NCBI GenBank assembly: GCA_026261815.1
Contig: JAMPIT010000583.1
Location: 806,001 to 870,000, forward strand
Direction of reading: 5' to 3'
Source of the DNA: Monarcha castaneiventris obscurior
Lineage: Eukaryota > Chordata > Aves > Passeriformes > Monarchidae
Length of the DNA: 64,000 nt
The notes under the pieces are model-generated. The model ran no database searches. It saw nothing but the letters and a program-made list of their open reading frames with translations, and was not told the DNA's origin. Shown here in pieces: positions 33,601-46,400 of the stretch. How positions within the stretch are numbered: the stretch's first letter is position 1; the number at the start of each line of letters is the position of its first letter. Position numbers and translations under genes: made by a program.

Positions 33601-35293
33601 TGTTGGTTAATGTCTCCAAGGTATCTGCTACTTTCTTCTCTCTTTCGCTCCCTCCTTCCCCCATCTCCCTTTTGCAACCTTCCCCTGATGCTCCTGAGTG
33701 CAAAACTGAGTCCTTAGACCTTGGAGCTACATCTTCAAAGAGCAGGAGAGGGGAGAGGAAGAGCACAGAAGAGAAGCAGGATGAGAATTACACCCCCTTC
33801 ACTCATCTGTTCCAGCTCATTTTCAGAGCTTTTCCTTGCCTGTTTCCTGCATGTTGGAATCCCAGGTATCAAACTTTTGTCTCCTGATGAAGAATTTAAT
33901 CACCTGAATTTAGCTATGAATTCTCCTCCTAAATAGTAGGTGATCCAGCCAAGGTCTTTTTATTTTTGGCACTTCTGGCATGTCTCTGATGGGACTGGTT
34001 ATGCCACACTTGCTCTATAGACAAAATACTCACAGGGTTTTCTGCTCTCTAGTTTATCTCCCAGCCACTGCTGTGCATTCCACCACTCACGCTGAATTTA
34101 ATTCTATTCCACTTTGAGCTAAGACTCTAAGTTTTAGTGCCCCATCAGGGCTTACTGTCAGTGAAATAAAAATCTTCAAGAAGAGTGGGCACAGTAGTCA
34201 GAATTACAGAGGAAAGCCCGCAGAGAGCATTACTGTGTCCAGCCATCCAAGAACTGGGGTCCATGCCCCTCCCTGTTAAATAAGCAACAGCTCAGGCCTG
34301 TTTGTACTCAGGAGAGAAATCTCTGATAAAAGCAATCTGAGGTTTTGCAAAGCTCAGTGTTGCTGGTACACGAAATGCTGCTCCCCCTTTCCATTCATCT
34401 CCCAATCAGTGTTACATGGCTCTCAACACAGGTGTTGGAAGCAAAGTGGTTTTGTGAAGTGATCCTTTGGCTGAGAGCCAAAACCTCCTAAGTGCTATTC
34501 TTAGAACTGCATTATGGCAACCTGGGCTTTTAGGCAAATCACGAATCCCAACCACATCACTCTCCTTATTTGCAAAACTGGGAAATAAAAGGCACTTCCA
34601 GGTTTTTGCAGAGTTCTTTGAAATCCACGCCTTGAGAGGTTTGTTAGAGCATTTGATAGTAGTGATTATTACTGTTAGTTAACTCGTAGGAAAACTGAGA
34701 CCTGCCACTAGTTAATATTTAAAAGGCAGCATGAATTGTGTTTATCTCCAGGGCATGAGTTAAAGGGTGTCTTTGACCTCCTGCCAGCACTTGTTATGGA
34801 GGAGAATATTTCAAATATTATGTGGCAGATAATAGTTGTGTCTTGGTCATTTTCCAGTATAAACACTTGCATTTTGCTTCTTTCACATTCCCTTAATTAT
34901 GCTCTTCTTCAGTACATGCTTCATATTATTGTAGGATGGTTTTGAAAAATACAATTGCTGTTCTTGATATCTCCTATTTCCATTTGATAGTGCTGTAGGG
35001 TCAAAATCTCTCAATACCCATGCAACTCCAGGAATATGCACATGGAAAGCAGTGGAGTTTCCTGGTTGTACTCAAAGTCATGATTTGTTAAGCTGAAATT
35101 GAATTCTATGGTCTTACAAACAAGTGTAAAAGGGGGAAGGGAGCACAGACTGGAAGAGTGACCAGAAACACCTTCTGAAGGGCAGGAGAAGGCAAAGTGC
35201 CTTGAGCTTTATGACCACAGTCCTACATCTAGGGTACAGGCTCCTGTGAGTACCACAGGAAGGGGGTGGGTGCTCATTCTGGGGCCTCTCCTT
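30683..35293. other. Single-copy AT-rich non-coding DNA
   Basis: No gene is recognised. A weak MIR-like phrase (GGAAAACTGAG preceded by TAGTGATTATTACTG) lies at about 34660-34705 but is too short to call. All frames are about 100 codons or fewer and lack motifs. Confidence 0.6.
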
Positions 35294-35985
35294 TCATGGA
35301 GTAGAATTGTTAAGGTTGGAAAAGATCTCCAAGATCATCAAGTCCAATAAACAACCCAGCACCACCACCATGTTCCCCACTAAACCATGTCCTCAAGTGC
35401 CACATCTACTTATGGTTTTGGAAACATGGTGGTCCCTCAGCTCCCTCCACAGCTTGTTCCAAAGCTAGACAACCCTTCCATGAGGAATTTTCCCTAATAT
35501 TCAATCTAAACCTTCCTTGGTACAACTTGTGGCCATTTCCTCTTCACCTGCCACTTGGGAGCATAGCCTGACCCCCCGGCTGCCCCCTCCTGTCAGGGAC
35601 TTGTGCAGAGCCACAAGGTCCCCCCTGAGCCTCCTTTTCTCCAGGCTGAGCCCCTTTCCCAGCTCCCTCAGCCGCTCCTGGGGCTCCAGCCCCTTCCCAG
35701 CTCCGTTCCCTGCCCTGGACACGCTCCAGCCCCTCAGGGTCTCTCTGGCCTTGAGGGCCCAGAACTGGACACAGCCCTCGAGGTCCCTCAGCAGGGCCAG
35801 CACAGGGCACGGGCACTGCCCTGGGCCTGCTGCCCCCCAGGGCTGGCACAGCCCAGCTGCCCTCGGCCTCTTGCCCACCTGGGCACCCCTGGGCTCGTGT
35901 CCAGCCCCTGTCCCAGCATCCCCAGGCCTTTCCCACCAGCAGCTTTCCAGCCCCTCTGCCCCAGCCTGTATTTAAGCACTGGCCC
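35294..35985 (-). mobile_element. CR1 LINE, about 690 bp, with ORF2 C-terminus, minus orientation
   Basis: This is the longest CR1 copy in the window. The left end, GTAGAATTGTTAAGGTTGG, is the antisense 3' terminus. Reading the minus strand, the frame at 35878-35501 preserves the end of ORF2: LLRDLEGCVQFWALKA, then LEPQERLRELG, then [18 protein letters not shown]. These are conserved blocks of the CR1 ORF2 C-terminal region, downstream of the reverse-transcriptase domain. That frame stays open for about 125 codons. Upstream sequence is shifted to other frames. The part at about 35572-35745 is nearly identical to the 24.4-kb copy, so parts of this family were active recently. Confidence 0.93.
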
Positions 35986-38348
35986 AGTCTCACTACAACC
36001 TCAGAACCAGCCTTATTAGAGTGATCTGAACAGTTTAGCTCACATTGTCAGGGACAATAGGCAGTACTTGTGTGCATAAAATTATGGAATGGCTCTCCTT
36101 AAAAAAATAACTATTGTCTGAGCACCTTTGAAAACTCTGATTCTAGCAATAATATCACATGCTGGCCTCAAAAGGGAATGGTCAGAGAGAAGCAGGGTTT
36201 ACATGCTTGTTTTCCCTCTGCAGTGGCGAGGGTGCAATGGAAGCAGTATGAGCTGCACAGAGATGTGTTTTATCACCCAGGAAGCCATCAAGAAACTCTT
36301 CTAGAAGAGGAGACCCTATGTGAACTACGACAGTGTGATGTATGAGTCACATTGCTGAAATCAACTCTTGGATTCCACAGTGCCATTTGAAGGGACAAAA
36401 CCATTATTTTCTTTAGCCATTCAAGCAAGGGAAACACACTAACTCAATTGCCAGCACAGCTACCAGAAGGAAATTGTGTATTCCTGTTAGTATTCAAGAC
36501 ATTGCTCTATTGCCTTATTCATAGGAAATTCAGTATCTCTTTTGAAAACAGCAAAACAATGACTTTGTCTCCATTTTAATTTGGAAGGAGTCCAAATTAA
36601 GCTATTATGAGAGATAAATGATATAATGAGAGCTGCATGCAATTTACTGTAAAAAAATGAACAAGCAGAATGACCTCTCAAATGTTTGCATTTTTCTTTT
36701 TTGAACTTACTGAAATTTTAATGTTCTAGGTAGCGAAGTCAAGTTTCATATTCAGCTTTCCTGTTAATGTCAACATGCACATGACAGGTTCCAACTAAGC
36801 AGAAAAATAGGACATTAGGATGCCAACCTAGTGTTCCATTATTATCAAGAATAAATGAACTCAAGTTACACAGAGGTTCTGTATTAACGGTTTCCAGAAT
36901 ACACTTCTATGTACAGTTCTGTCTCACAGGAATGTCTCTGTCTGGCAAATATTAGGTGTTCTGGCAGTGAAAAAAAAAAGTCTGAGAGCCTTTGTTTTTT
37001 CAGAATAATAATTGGGGTGCTATAATTGTGAACAAAAACATATTGGATGTACTGGTGCAAACATGGGATCCTGGACCTACAATCCCAAACCTTTGGAGAA
37101 GTAAAGTCCTCAAGCTTCCAGAAAAGGTCATCCTTAGTTTTGCAGCTTCAGGCTTTTAATCCCAAGTAAGCCAATCAGATTCATACTAAGTGAGGAACAT
37201 ATTATGTTAATGAGCATAATTATGCTAATGAACATTCCTTCAAGGAATCCTCATTCTTGATTCATTACTCAGATACTATCATCTGAGACCAATGTTGTGA
37301 AAGACTCAATTAACCCCTCTGAGGCAGTCCCAGGCCTCAACAATTTGGCTTTCAATACCACCTTTCCTGTGGTTTCTCAGACTTGCACCTGTCTATTGCA
37401 CTGGGGCTTCTCTGCCATTTTCAGATTCTTAATTTTCTTTTTGACAGGGATTTCAGCCTTGACTGGAAAAAAATAAATAAACCACAAGAACCCACCAAAG
37501 AAACAGAAAACCAAAATAAACACAACAACCCAACCCTATAATCATGTTTTATTTCAGAATCCCTCTACATTTCTTTGCAGGAACCGTTATCTTGATTCAG
37601 TGATGGTGGCATTGGTTCTGCAGACTGTCTCAGAGGAATCATCTCCTGAACAAGAAGGGGAAAGCACTGAAAGAGCAGGAAAGCTGCCAGAGTCTGCCTG
37701 CACAGGGCTGGGGTGGTGTGGCTATCCTAGGACTAGTCTTGGACTGGCACTATCCTGCCCAGTGGATGCCAGATTCCGTAGCAAAAGGGTTACTGGCTAC
37801 AGATGTTCTCTATCAGACAGCTCCTGCCTCACATTCCTGATCTAACGTGATTACACCCATTCCTAAGTCTGCCTACTGCCTGGTGCATTACTGCACACCC
37901 AGGATCATACACAAGTTGTTTAAGTCCACATGCATTTAAATATTATTCCATCCACCTGCTGGTATTAATACCAAAATTTACATAAAACATCACCTCTCCA
38001 GTAAATTCAGGGCCACATCGCTTCAGCTCGGCAGCTGTGGCAGTACAGAGTCTGAAAAGATACACCTAAGAGGGAGTTTTCTCCTGAAGAAATACAGGAA
38101 TATGTCCTTTGATGGTTCTGGGTTCTCCGCAATCGATCTCTGCTGTAAGGTTTGGCTTCTTTACTCTCCGTAATCAGCACTGCCCCACCAGTGGGTTTTC
38201 ATTATGCTTTATTGGCTTAATATGCCTGAGCATTTGTGTGTAGGAAGGCTGAGAGTGTCAGCCCAGGCTCAGCTGCAGTGAGAGCAGAGCTCTGCAGCCC
38301 TGGCCCCCCATGGTTTAGGGGTGCATGCAAGGCATCTGATGGCATGGG
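35986..38348. other. Single-copy AT-rich non-coding DNA
   Basis: No gene or dispersed repeat is recognised between the two large CR1 copies. The palindrome at 37213-37226 is listed separately. Confidence 0.65.
37201..37236. promoter_or_regulatory. Palindromic POU/homeodomain-like motif cluster (candidate binding site)
   Basis: AGCATAATTATGCT at 37213-37226 is a perfect 14-bp palindrome. Overlapping it are two direct repeats of the form (A/T)TAATGAGCAT and CTAATGAACAT, and ATGCTAAT resembles the octamer ATGCAAAT bound by POU factors. TAAT cores for homeodomain proteins occur several times. The sequence shows the motif arrangement only. Function, conservation and any target gene are unknown. 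Confidence 0.3.
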
Positions 38349-38850
38349 AATCACAGAACTGCGGGGGCATTACAGTTGGAAAAGACCTCCAAGACCAACA
38401 AGTCCCACCTTTCACCGAACAGCATCACAAAGTGACAAGTCTACTCATTTCTGGAGCACCTCCAGGGATGGTGACTATACCACTTTCCTGGGCAGCTCAT
38501 TCCAATGCTTAACCACTCCTGGAATGAAGAACATTTTCATAATATCCAACATGAACTTCCCCTGGCACAGCTTGAGGCCATTTTCCCTTTTTCCTATGTC
38601 TAGTTGCCTGGGAGAAGAGGCTGACTCCCACCTGACTCCACCCTCCTTTCTGAGAGTTGTAGAGAACAAAAAGGTCCCTCCTGAGCCTCCTTTTCTCCAG
38701 GCTAAACAACCCCAGCTCCTTCCGCTGCTCCTCACGGGACTCACATTCCAGAAGTTACAGGTCTCGTCACTCTCTGTGTCATTACTTCACTCCATCAAAA
38801 CTGAGACATGGCACACGTGGAGCTCTCTGCAGTGACCTGTGAGATCCCTC
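38349..38850 (-). mobile_element. CR1 LINE, about 500 bp, with ORF2 C-terminus, minus orientation
   Basis: The left end, AATCACAGAACTGCGG, then CAGTTGGAAAAGACCTCC, is the antisense CR1 3' terminus. On the minus strand the ORF2 end is visible in two frames. [17 protein letters not shown] (about 38700-38650) is followed after a frameshift by [13 protein letters not shown] and [13 protein letters not shown] (about 38570-38478). The blocks and their order are diagnostic for CR1 ORF2. The frameshift makes it dead. The 199-codon plus-strand frame 38236-38835 runs antisense through it and is not a gene. Confidence 0.93.
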
Positions 38851-41800
38851 AGAGGCCACAGCACTGACTGGTTTATGATGATTGACAACTGCCAGTGATA
38901 ATGAAAATTGGTAGTACAACTCATATTACTCATGCCTGCAGAGCAGGGCACGGAGGAATCGTTTTCCTTTTTAGTATTCCTAAAGGTTTACTGTTCTTAG
39001 CTTTGTTCAAAGAAACTGAAGGCCCTGGGAAAGTGATGCAGTTGTATAAACAGGGCAGACATCATGTCAAGCTGTTTTAAAAATGTCATTCTCTTAGTTG
39101 CCGCAAGGTTCTGACTTAATATGTAAGAGAAAACAAATGAGTCTGAAAATCTGTTTAGCAGTTTAGAAAATGGGATCTGGGATTGCTTTAAACAAGGTCA
39201 TAAAGACCTCTCAACCTTTTCCTTTTTTTTTTTTTTTTTTGTAAATATATTGACTGGCTTGATGGTGCACTGCAGACAAATATCTACATGCTGCACATAA
39301 TGAAACTGTCTTGTTACTTCATCTGGACAAACTCCCAGTGCAATTGCAACCAAAGTAAAACATCTCTGAGCCTGCGAACAAGCGTCAAAACAAGAAATAG
39401 AACAGCACAGACCTGAGATGTTTTCCATTTGCAGACCTTCATATAGGTGTCTTTTTTCATACCCTTAGCCATATATTGCAAAGCATAATTTGATGATAGA
39501 CGTGAAACTGTGTATTAGTTTTTATTTTGACAAATTCATTAAACATCACATAGCTTGAAAAATGAACCAGGAGGCACTAAGCCAGCCTGGGAAGATTGTA
39601 CTTCATAAACTGAATTGCTCACATGGGCAACATTTTGGTGGAAGTTATAGATTTTCTAGCATATCCCTGATAGATAGCACTAATATAACTTCAATAAAAA
39701 CTCCGGATATGTCAATATAAAATTTTTTCTAGCATAGAAAGATGTAAGATACTTCAGTTAATAAATTGGAAGACTCCCTATTCCTCACGGAACGCTAACT
39801 CACACATGGATTAGAGCAAGTATTGAAACCATCCAAGGTGCAGCAGGCATCTCTAGGTATGTGGCTTATAAAAATTGCACTAAATTAAGTTATCAAGTAC
39901 TATAGGCAATAATTGGAATTTGAGATCTAGAACAAGCATTTCTGTACAATATTAACGTTCTTCTATTTTTAACCCTTAGATAACACCTGGTTTTTCAAAA
40001 CTGACAGAAGAATGAAAAAGATAAAACTGTCTCTGCTGCATACAATTGATGTTCTTTCTCTTTGTTCCCAATATACAACTTTTCACTTACTTCCCTAAGA
40101 TTTACTGGCTCTTTTTTAATTTCCTACTGCTTCCAAATTGATCTGAGGTATGAGGAGCGCAAACAGATTTCTTGTTTTGGAAGAAAAACAGACAAAGGAC
40201 TCAGAGGGCTGCCAGAGCATGAGGTAAAGGTGTGTGTTTATACACCTAGAGGTGCACAGCTGCATGAAAACAAACATAAACAGACAGCATTAGTTTGTGT
40301 CAAAGCTTAAATTCTGCACCAATTTCTGCATCTTCCAAACCATGCCCTACCCCAACAGGATGCACAAAAAGGGACTGGAAAGAGCTGCATGGTTGTTTTG
40401 GCACATTCAATCACCAGTAATTTTAAATAGAAAGAAGACAGGGAAATTCACAACTGTTTGAATAATGACAGTTCTGAAAAATGAAATACAAGCCACTTTC
40501 AAGGCCCAAGACATGGCAATGCATGTGACTGAGAGAAAGCAGTGTTCATTGCCAGCTTTCTTACTTTTTAACTGCAGATTCCTGTATTTAAATGATAGCA
40601 CCAGCACAGGGTATTTATTTACCGTGGGTACCTTTTTGTACTTCATACCTGGAGTTTGCCTCTATTCCTGCAGTTACATGATGATACAACATGAAACATT
40701 TTTTCATTTGAGTTAAAACTATAGGAAAACACATTTAAACTCTTCAGCTGAAGAAATCAACAAATTTTCAACGATCTGAGACTGCTGCTCTGTGTTCAGT
40801 GCAGGTAGATGCTCCATATTCATATGAAAGTCAACAAGACAATAAATGTGGATGCAGGCTGAATTATTATTATATTGACATGACTGAAAATTCAATCTCT
40901 TCACTCTCAAAACCTACCTACCTTGACTGTCAAAAACCTTAATTTGGGAAAACTATTCTTTCAGTTAGGACAATGGATGACTTTCTTCTTTCTGAAAAAT
41001 ATACCCACATAGTGCCCCTCCTTTTACTCTCTAAGATGAAAAAATACACAGATATGAAGACTTTTGGGTTTGTTGATGGCCAAGTACAAAAGAAGAGGAA
41101 GAGGGGGTTCTATCCACAATATGGTTGAACAGAAGATTTTCCATTCCACAATATGGAAAGATTTTCTCTTCTGTGAATAAGTGCAATGATTTTCCTAATT
41201 AATTCATTGGAATATAGGGCATAAACTCCCTTATGTTTTTTTCTTGCAACAACTATGTGATTAACCTAATATCCATGCTGCATATTCTTCCAGAATGATG
41301 ATTTCACTTCTGAAAAGTGATGAACTCAGCGGCCAAAAATCAGCAGATGATACTACCACTACCACTACTTTCCAGAGAAATATCTGTGGTAAGAACAGAA
41401 TTCCCACATTGGGAACCAAATCCAGAATTTAAACTGAATTACTCAAGTACCTATAGACATTTTGGCCCTAAGAAGATTAGACTGGAAGAAATGCCATCCT
41501 GTACAGAAATACTAATTGCACCCCAAGTTAGTAGGGCAGAGTTCTCACCACAAGCTGGAAAAGCAAAACTACTTTAATCCTAAAATTTTTAGCCCAATAA
41601 AGCATTATAAAGCATGTTTTTACATGCTCTGTGTTTCTTGTTTGTTTTCAAGAAAATATGTCATTTGGAAGCTAAAAGCTCTTCTGAAGGTGAAGTACTC
41701 ATCAAAATGAGGGTGCTACAGTGAGGAATGTTTAGAATTCTGGAGATTCTGGTAGCAAAGCTGCTAAACACAGCAGTTTGCCTTGGCTGGTCCCCACGAC

Positions 41801-43208
41801 CAGAGAAGAAAGTCAGATCCCTCTTTTCTTACCTCAGTCCTGTCTCTAACAGCAAAGCCTCTGACTGAGGGTCTGCCCTCATTGTTTGCCAGCCATAATG
41901 CACTGGAATGCTACATCAGATCAGCGGAGGTTAATAAAATTTGAACTGCTTAGAGATTTGACTAGGCAGAGAAGAGCTCTTCAAGTCCCTGAATCTCCTT
42001 TCATTACTGTTACACTCTGGCAGAGCATCCCCCACGAGTCAGAGGAAGCAATTTTGGCAGGTGAACAAGCTGCAGGGATGACCTGAACCTTGTCCAAAAC
42101 AGATGAGAAAATATGACATATTGCTCAAATGTCTGAAAGGTTTTCAGGGCTGGTGGAGAGGAAATATCAGTGGAAATGGGGAGATTGAAGGCTGGGCTGA
42201 GGGTAGGTCCAAGAGATCAAAAAATGCTAAGAGTAGGACTCACTCTACAGACATACTGGAAAGGGCATTCCCTAAGAACAGCAACTTAAAAGGAGATCCA
42301 TGTTTTATATTAAAAATCCGTGTGTGTGTATTACACAGCTGTATCTCACATGCCCAGTGATGACAGGAGAAGCAGACACTCCTGCCTGTGAGCATTTCCA
42401 TGCTGGCAAAGCTGTATCTCACACAACAGCATGAGTGTCTGGGCTAAAACTCTCTTACTGGGCTAAAACTTTGCCTTTTGTAATGTGAAGGAAGCTGACA
42501 CTAACTTAAAATTTAATTTCAAATTGATTCAAAAACAGTCCAATTCAGACTTTTAAGAGCAGCGCTCCAAAATGAAATTTATTGGCCTGACAAGAAAAGG
42601 CATAGCATGATCGAATATACTCCCCAGCTTTAAAACTTATACAAATTATTTTGGACACCGCAACAGTTAAAAATTTATGCAGACATAGAAAAGGAATAAT
42701 GTTGCTGAATGTTTAATGCTATTCATTTCCCAGCACTGCCTAGGAGTAAACAGGAGCGACATGTTCCTTTCTGATGTGAGGAAGATCTCTCACTTCTGGG
42801 GCTGCTCTCCCAGCCCTTCTCACCAGCCTGAGTGTGGCTGCCTGCTGGCACATGGCACACTTGGGTGGGAAGGCACTTGTGCAAAACAGGGATAAAGTGG
42901 AGGTTTATGCAATGAGTTTCCTTTAGCAGAAGTGGAAGCCGTATTGTCCTAGACAGATAATGATCTCTAAACACATTAATTGCCTTAAAGTCTTTCCTTC
43001 TTGATTTTAGCTCTGCTGTGATTTCTTTCTTATCATATCTCCTATTCTCATCACAATAAAAATATCTAAGTACAAAGCATAAAAAAGGGAGATTTAAGTT
43101 TACATCTATACAGAAGTTGTTTTTTTTTTGGCTGTGTAAATATCATCCTTGGATTGCATTACCACTGTATCTTCACTTACACAGTACCTAATTGGTTTAG
43201 ATTTGATA
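38851..43208. other. Single-copy AT-rich non-coding DNA
   Basis: No gene or dispersed repeat is recognised. It contains a T18 run and, at 42439-42470, the phrase CTGGGCTAAAACT repeated with 19-bp spacing. Confidence 0.65.
39223..39240. repeat. T18 homopolymer
   Basis: Eighteen consecutive T, preceded by a short T run and CC. No retrocopy is visible on the complementary strand beside it. Confidence 0.95.
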
Positions 43209-43417
43209 TTAGGATGAAATTGTTCCCTGGGAGGGTGGGCAGGCCCTGGCACAGGGTGCCCAGAGAAGCTGTGGCTGCCCCTGGATCCCTGGCAGTGCCC
43301 AAGGCCAGGTTGGACATTGGGGCTTGGAGCAGCCTGGGACAGTGGAAGGTGTCCCTGCCATGGCAGGGGGTGGGATGGGCTTTAAAGTCCTTTCCAACCC
43401 AGGCTATTCCATGATAT
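43209..43417 (+). mobile_element. CR1 LINE 3' end, plus orientation
   Basis: The plus strand reads GTTCCCTGGGAGGGTGGGCAG, then GGTGCCCAGAGAAGCTGTGG, CAAGGCCAGGTTGGACA, GTGTCCCTGCCATGGCAGG and CCTTTCCAACCCAGGCTATTC, ending CCATGATATTTA. This is a complete CR1 3' UTR with a single degenerate terminal octamer. It is 5'-truncated to about 210 bp. It belongs to a different CR1 3' type from the 27.7, 35.3 and 38.3-kb copies. Confidence 0.92.
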
Positions 43418-46400
43418 TTAATTTTCAAATCCAGTGCAAAATAGACCGTAAACTTAAACCACATTATTATATATTTTAGATTTATAGAAAAAGAAAGCTG
43501 AATACATGAATAGGGCCTCTGCTGCTGTGTTTTAAAGTTTATTCAGGCATTCTTCAAAATTATGGTCAGCATGTTGATTCTGACTAAATGGAGCTGAAAA
43601 TCAGATTTTCTCAATATACCACATCAGTATACACATCTGCTGATCACTGTTAATTAGTCCTATATTTTCCAATTTGTAATCTGTGTATGTTTTATGGGGA
43701 TGTAAGTAGCAACACATTAACATATATAATGTCTCTTTGGAAAGCTTCTGCTGAGCAAGTGACCAATAAATTGCTGTTAACGTAAACATTAATCAAATTG
43801 AATGCCAGTATGGAAAAAGTATCCAGCTTAGAGAGAAAACCACCTTTGTGCTTTGCATCTTGCTGTTGAACTGCAGCTAAATAAGACCATGATATTTCCT
43901 GAAATTCAGTGACAAAAAATATACTTGGTTTAGCACATTTTATGCTACCTTGAAGGGCTAATCACTTCACCATTGATATTAATGCACACCAGTCTGTCTA
44001 CAATCCTGAATTAAATGTCCATCCATTGACTGAAGGAATTTTAAAAAAGGGAGGAAAAATTTGCAAGAATTAGTATGAAATTATTTAATCTGAGAAAGAA
44101 GAGGTCAGCATATAATGCCAGAAAGCAATGACTACTTCACATAAGTGTAATGACCTATATTTGGCCTAAACAAGCTATTGAAAGAGCATAAGTGTTCATT
44201 ATTGTGAACAAATGAGACTGCAGTTAGATGGTAATGTAAATGGTAATAAAGATATAACATACAGCCTGTTGTCATGAACAGAGAAAGCATTTCAATTATA
44301 GTGTTCCTGTGCACTTTAATAACCATTTTTTTGTTTCCCACCATTAAAAATTTCTCTTATAGGACTTGAATTTCCTCAAAAAAATCCCAGCTATTGAAAG
44401 AAGTGAGGCTAAACCAGAGTTTTTTATGATCTTCCCAAGGTATGATTGTGCAGATATAGAAACTGAACATTTCCTCAAACGAAATAAGTTTAGGTTTGGC
44501 CAAGAAGAGGAAGCACTGGTGAGCAATTTCCAGAAATGCCAATTGGAACACGATGATTTCTCAGGTCACAAACACAAATAAAACCTAAAACAAGAGAAAG
44601 CATTAAGTCAAATAAGGCCGAAGGAGTGAGATGACCTAAAGCTTAGTTATTGATGAACCTTACACATATTCCTTTCTTTAGCAGTGTTGAGGGGTATGTA
44701 CACAAATGTGCTCATTCCAGAACATCCTCCCACCAAAAGTAACGGGAACAGAAATGCCTTCGAGCTTCCATGGGATAATTAGGACACAGACCCCAAAGGG
44801 GAAGTCCCAGTGTCCCAGGCCTAAACAGTCACCAAGAAAAACACAAAATGGGACATCTGGGATTTGGCTGCTTTTTCTGCTCTTTTTTGCTTCCTAGATG
44901 CTGTGCACTGGGGGGACTGGAGAGTAAGGACTGTTTTACGGTGTTACATTTATTTCCTTTTTCAAAAGGGCCATTACTCAAGCAGATCCTGCACCACAGA
45001 AACATGCAAAGTTTTTGCAACACACAAATGTATGTGGAATTTTTCTCACTGCTAAGGAGTGAAGGAAATACTTTATGAGGGAGGTGAATGTCAAAAAAGG
45101 ATGTCTGCCTTTTGTAAGAAAAGCGGTGGCTCATTTCTCAACTGAGATTCTAAGTAGATTGGTCTCCTGATCAAAATAGCCATTTGTATTCTATACTACT
45201 TCTCACTATTTCCTTTTAGAATTCTCTGAATAATTTATTTTGACTGATATTGGTTTAATTGCAGTTATATCCACCACAGGAAAACTAAAACACAATGACC
45301 TTTTAAATTAGCATTATTTACTGAAAAGAAAGAGGAAACATTATTTCTCTCTGCAGCAAAGCCAGTAAAAGCTCAGGAGGTTTTGGTATTGCTTTTAGTG
45401 CAATTGCAAAGATTTCAAGAGAAGGGGACTATAATTACCATCAACTACAGCTTTGACCTTAAGAAATACCACAAAGGACAATTAGGTTCAGTTCTGAGGG
45501 GTTTTATATTTAACTTTCATGCTGAATAAAACCATTTTCTTTCCATACTCCAAATGTCATTATGTGCCAAACATGAACATGGCATATTTGGCTGCAACGA
45601 AGAACCAGAATGTTCTGGCTGCTTTAGCATGTGCATAATCACTTACAGATCACACAACCTTCATAAGTTTTCCTCTGCTGAGTCCCTTCTAATGGATCTT
45701 TAAAGACATTTATGGTATCATCCTTTACTTTCACAAAGTGCTTGCACCTATTGTGGATGAATAAACCTCCCAGAGGTTATCAGAACAGTTATTTCTGTGG
45801 AGATTTGGTTGTTTTCATTAATACACATTATATTTGCCGCCAGACATTAAAGTAATGGAGCTCTGATGAGGTAAAATTAGGCCTGAACAAAGTAAAATTA
45901 TGCTTTAGCAGCAAATGTCAGTAAAAGAACTAAACACTGAATCAGTATTGTGGTATTTGACAAGGTTTTGTAAGCAAGACAGGAATCACTTCTCTAGGCC
46001 TGTTACAGCAGGGATCAGATAGGCCTAGTTCAAGCATCAGAAAAAAATCCCCCCCAAAAAATATTGGTTTGGAAGTCCTTCGGGGTTTGTTTTTGATTTG
46101 CTGCTTTTTTTTTTTTTAACCTTTCCCCAGTATATTTTTTCCCTCAAAATCTTCTCTGTCAATGAATAGAGCACATTTCTTTTGAAAGATTTATTTTCAC
46201 TCTTTCCGTATTTCAGAGACTGCTATTGTCTAGAAAAAACCCCTGAAGTGGTTATTTTCCAAACAAAACCAGAGCTATTTTCATTGCTCTGTGAATGAAG
46301 TCCTTGACCTACAGAACTTTCTTCATATCTATGAAAATCTTCAACTTTCCTTATGCTCAAAATATACAGTTTTCCTTTTGTTGCCTTCAGAATCTGCCAC

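Noticed and set aside
34660..34705. Second MIR-like phrase GGAAAACTGAG with an upstream ATTATTACTG
   Set aside because: Too short and too diverged to separate from chance.
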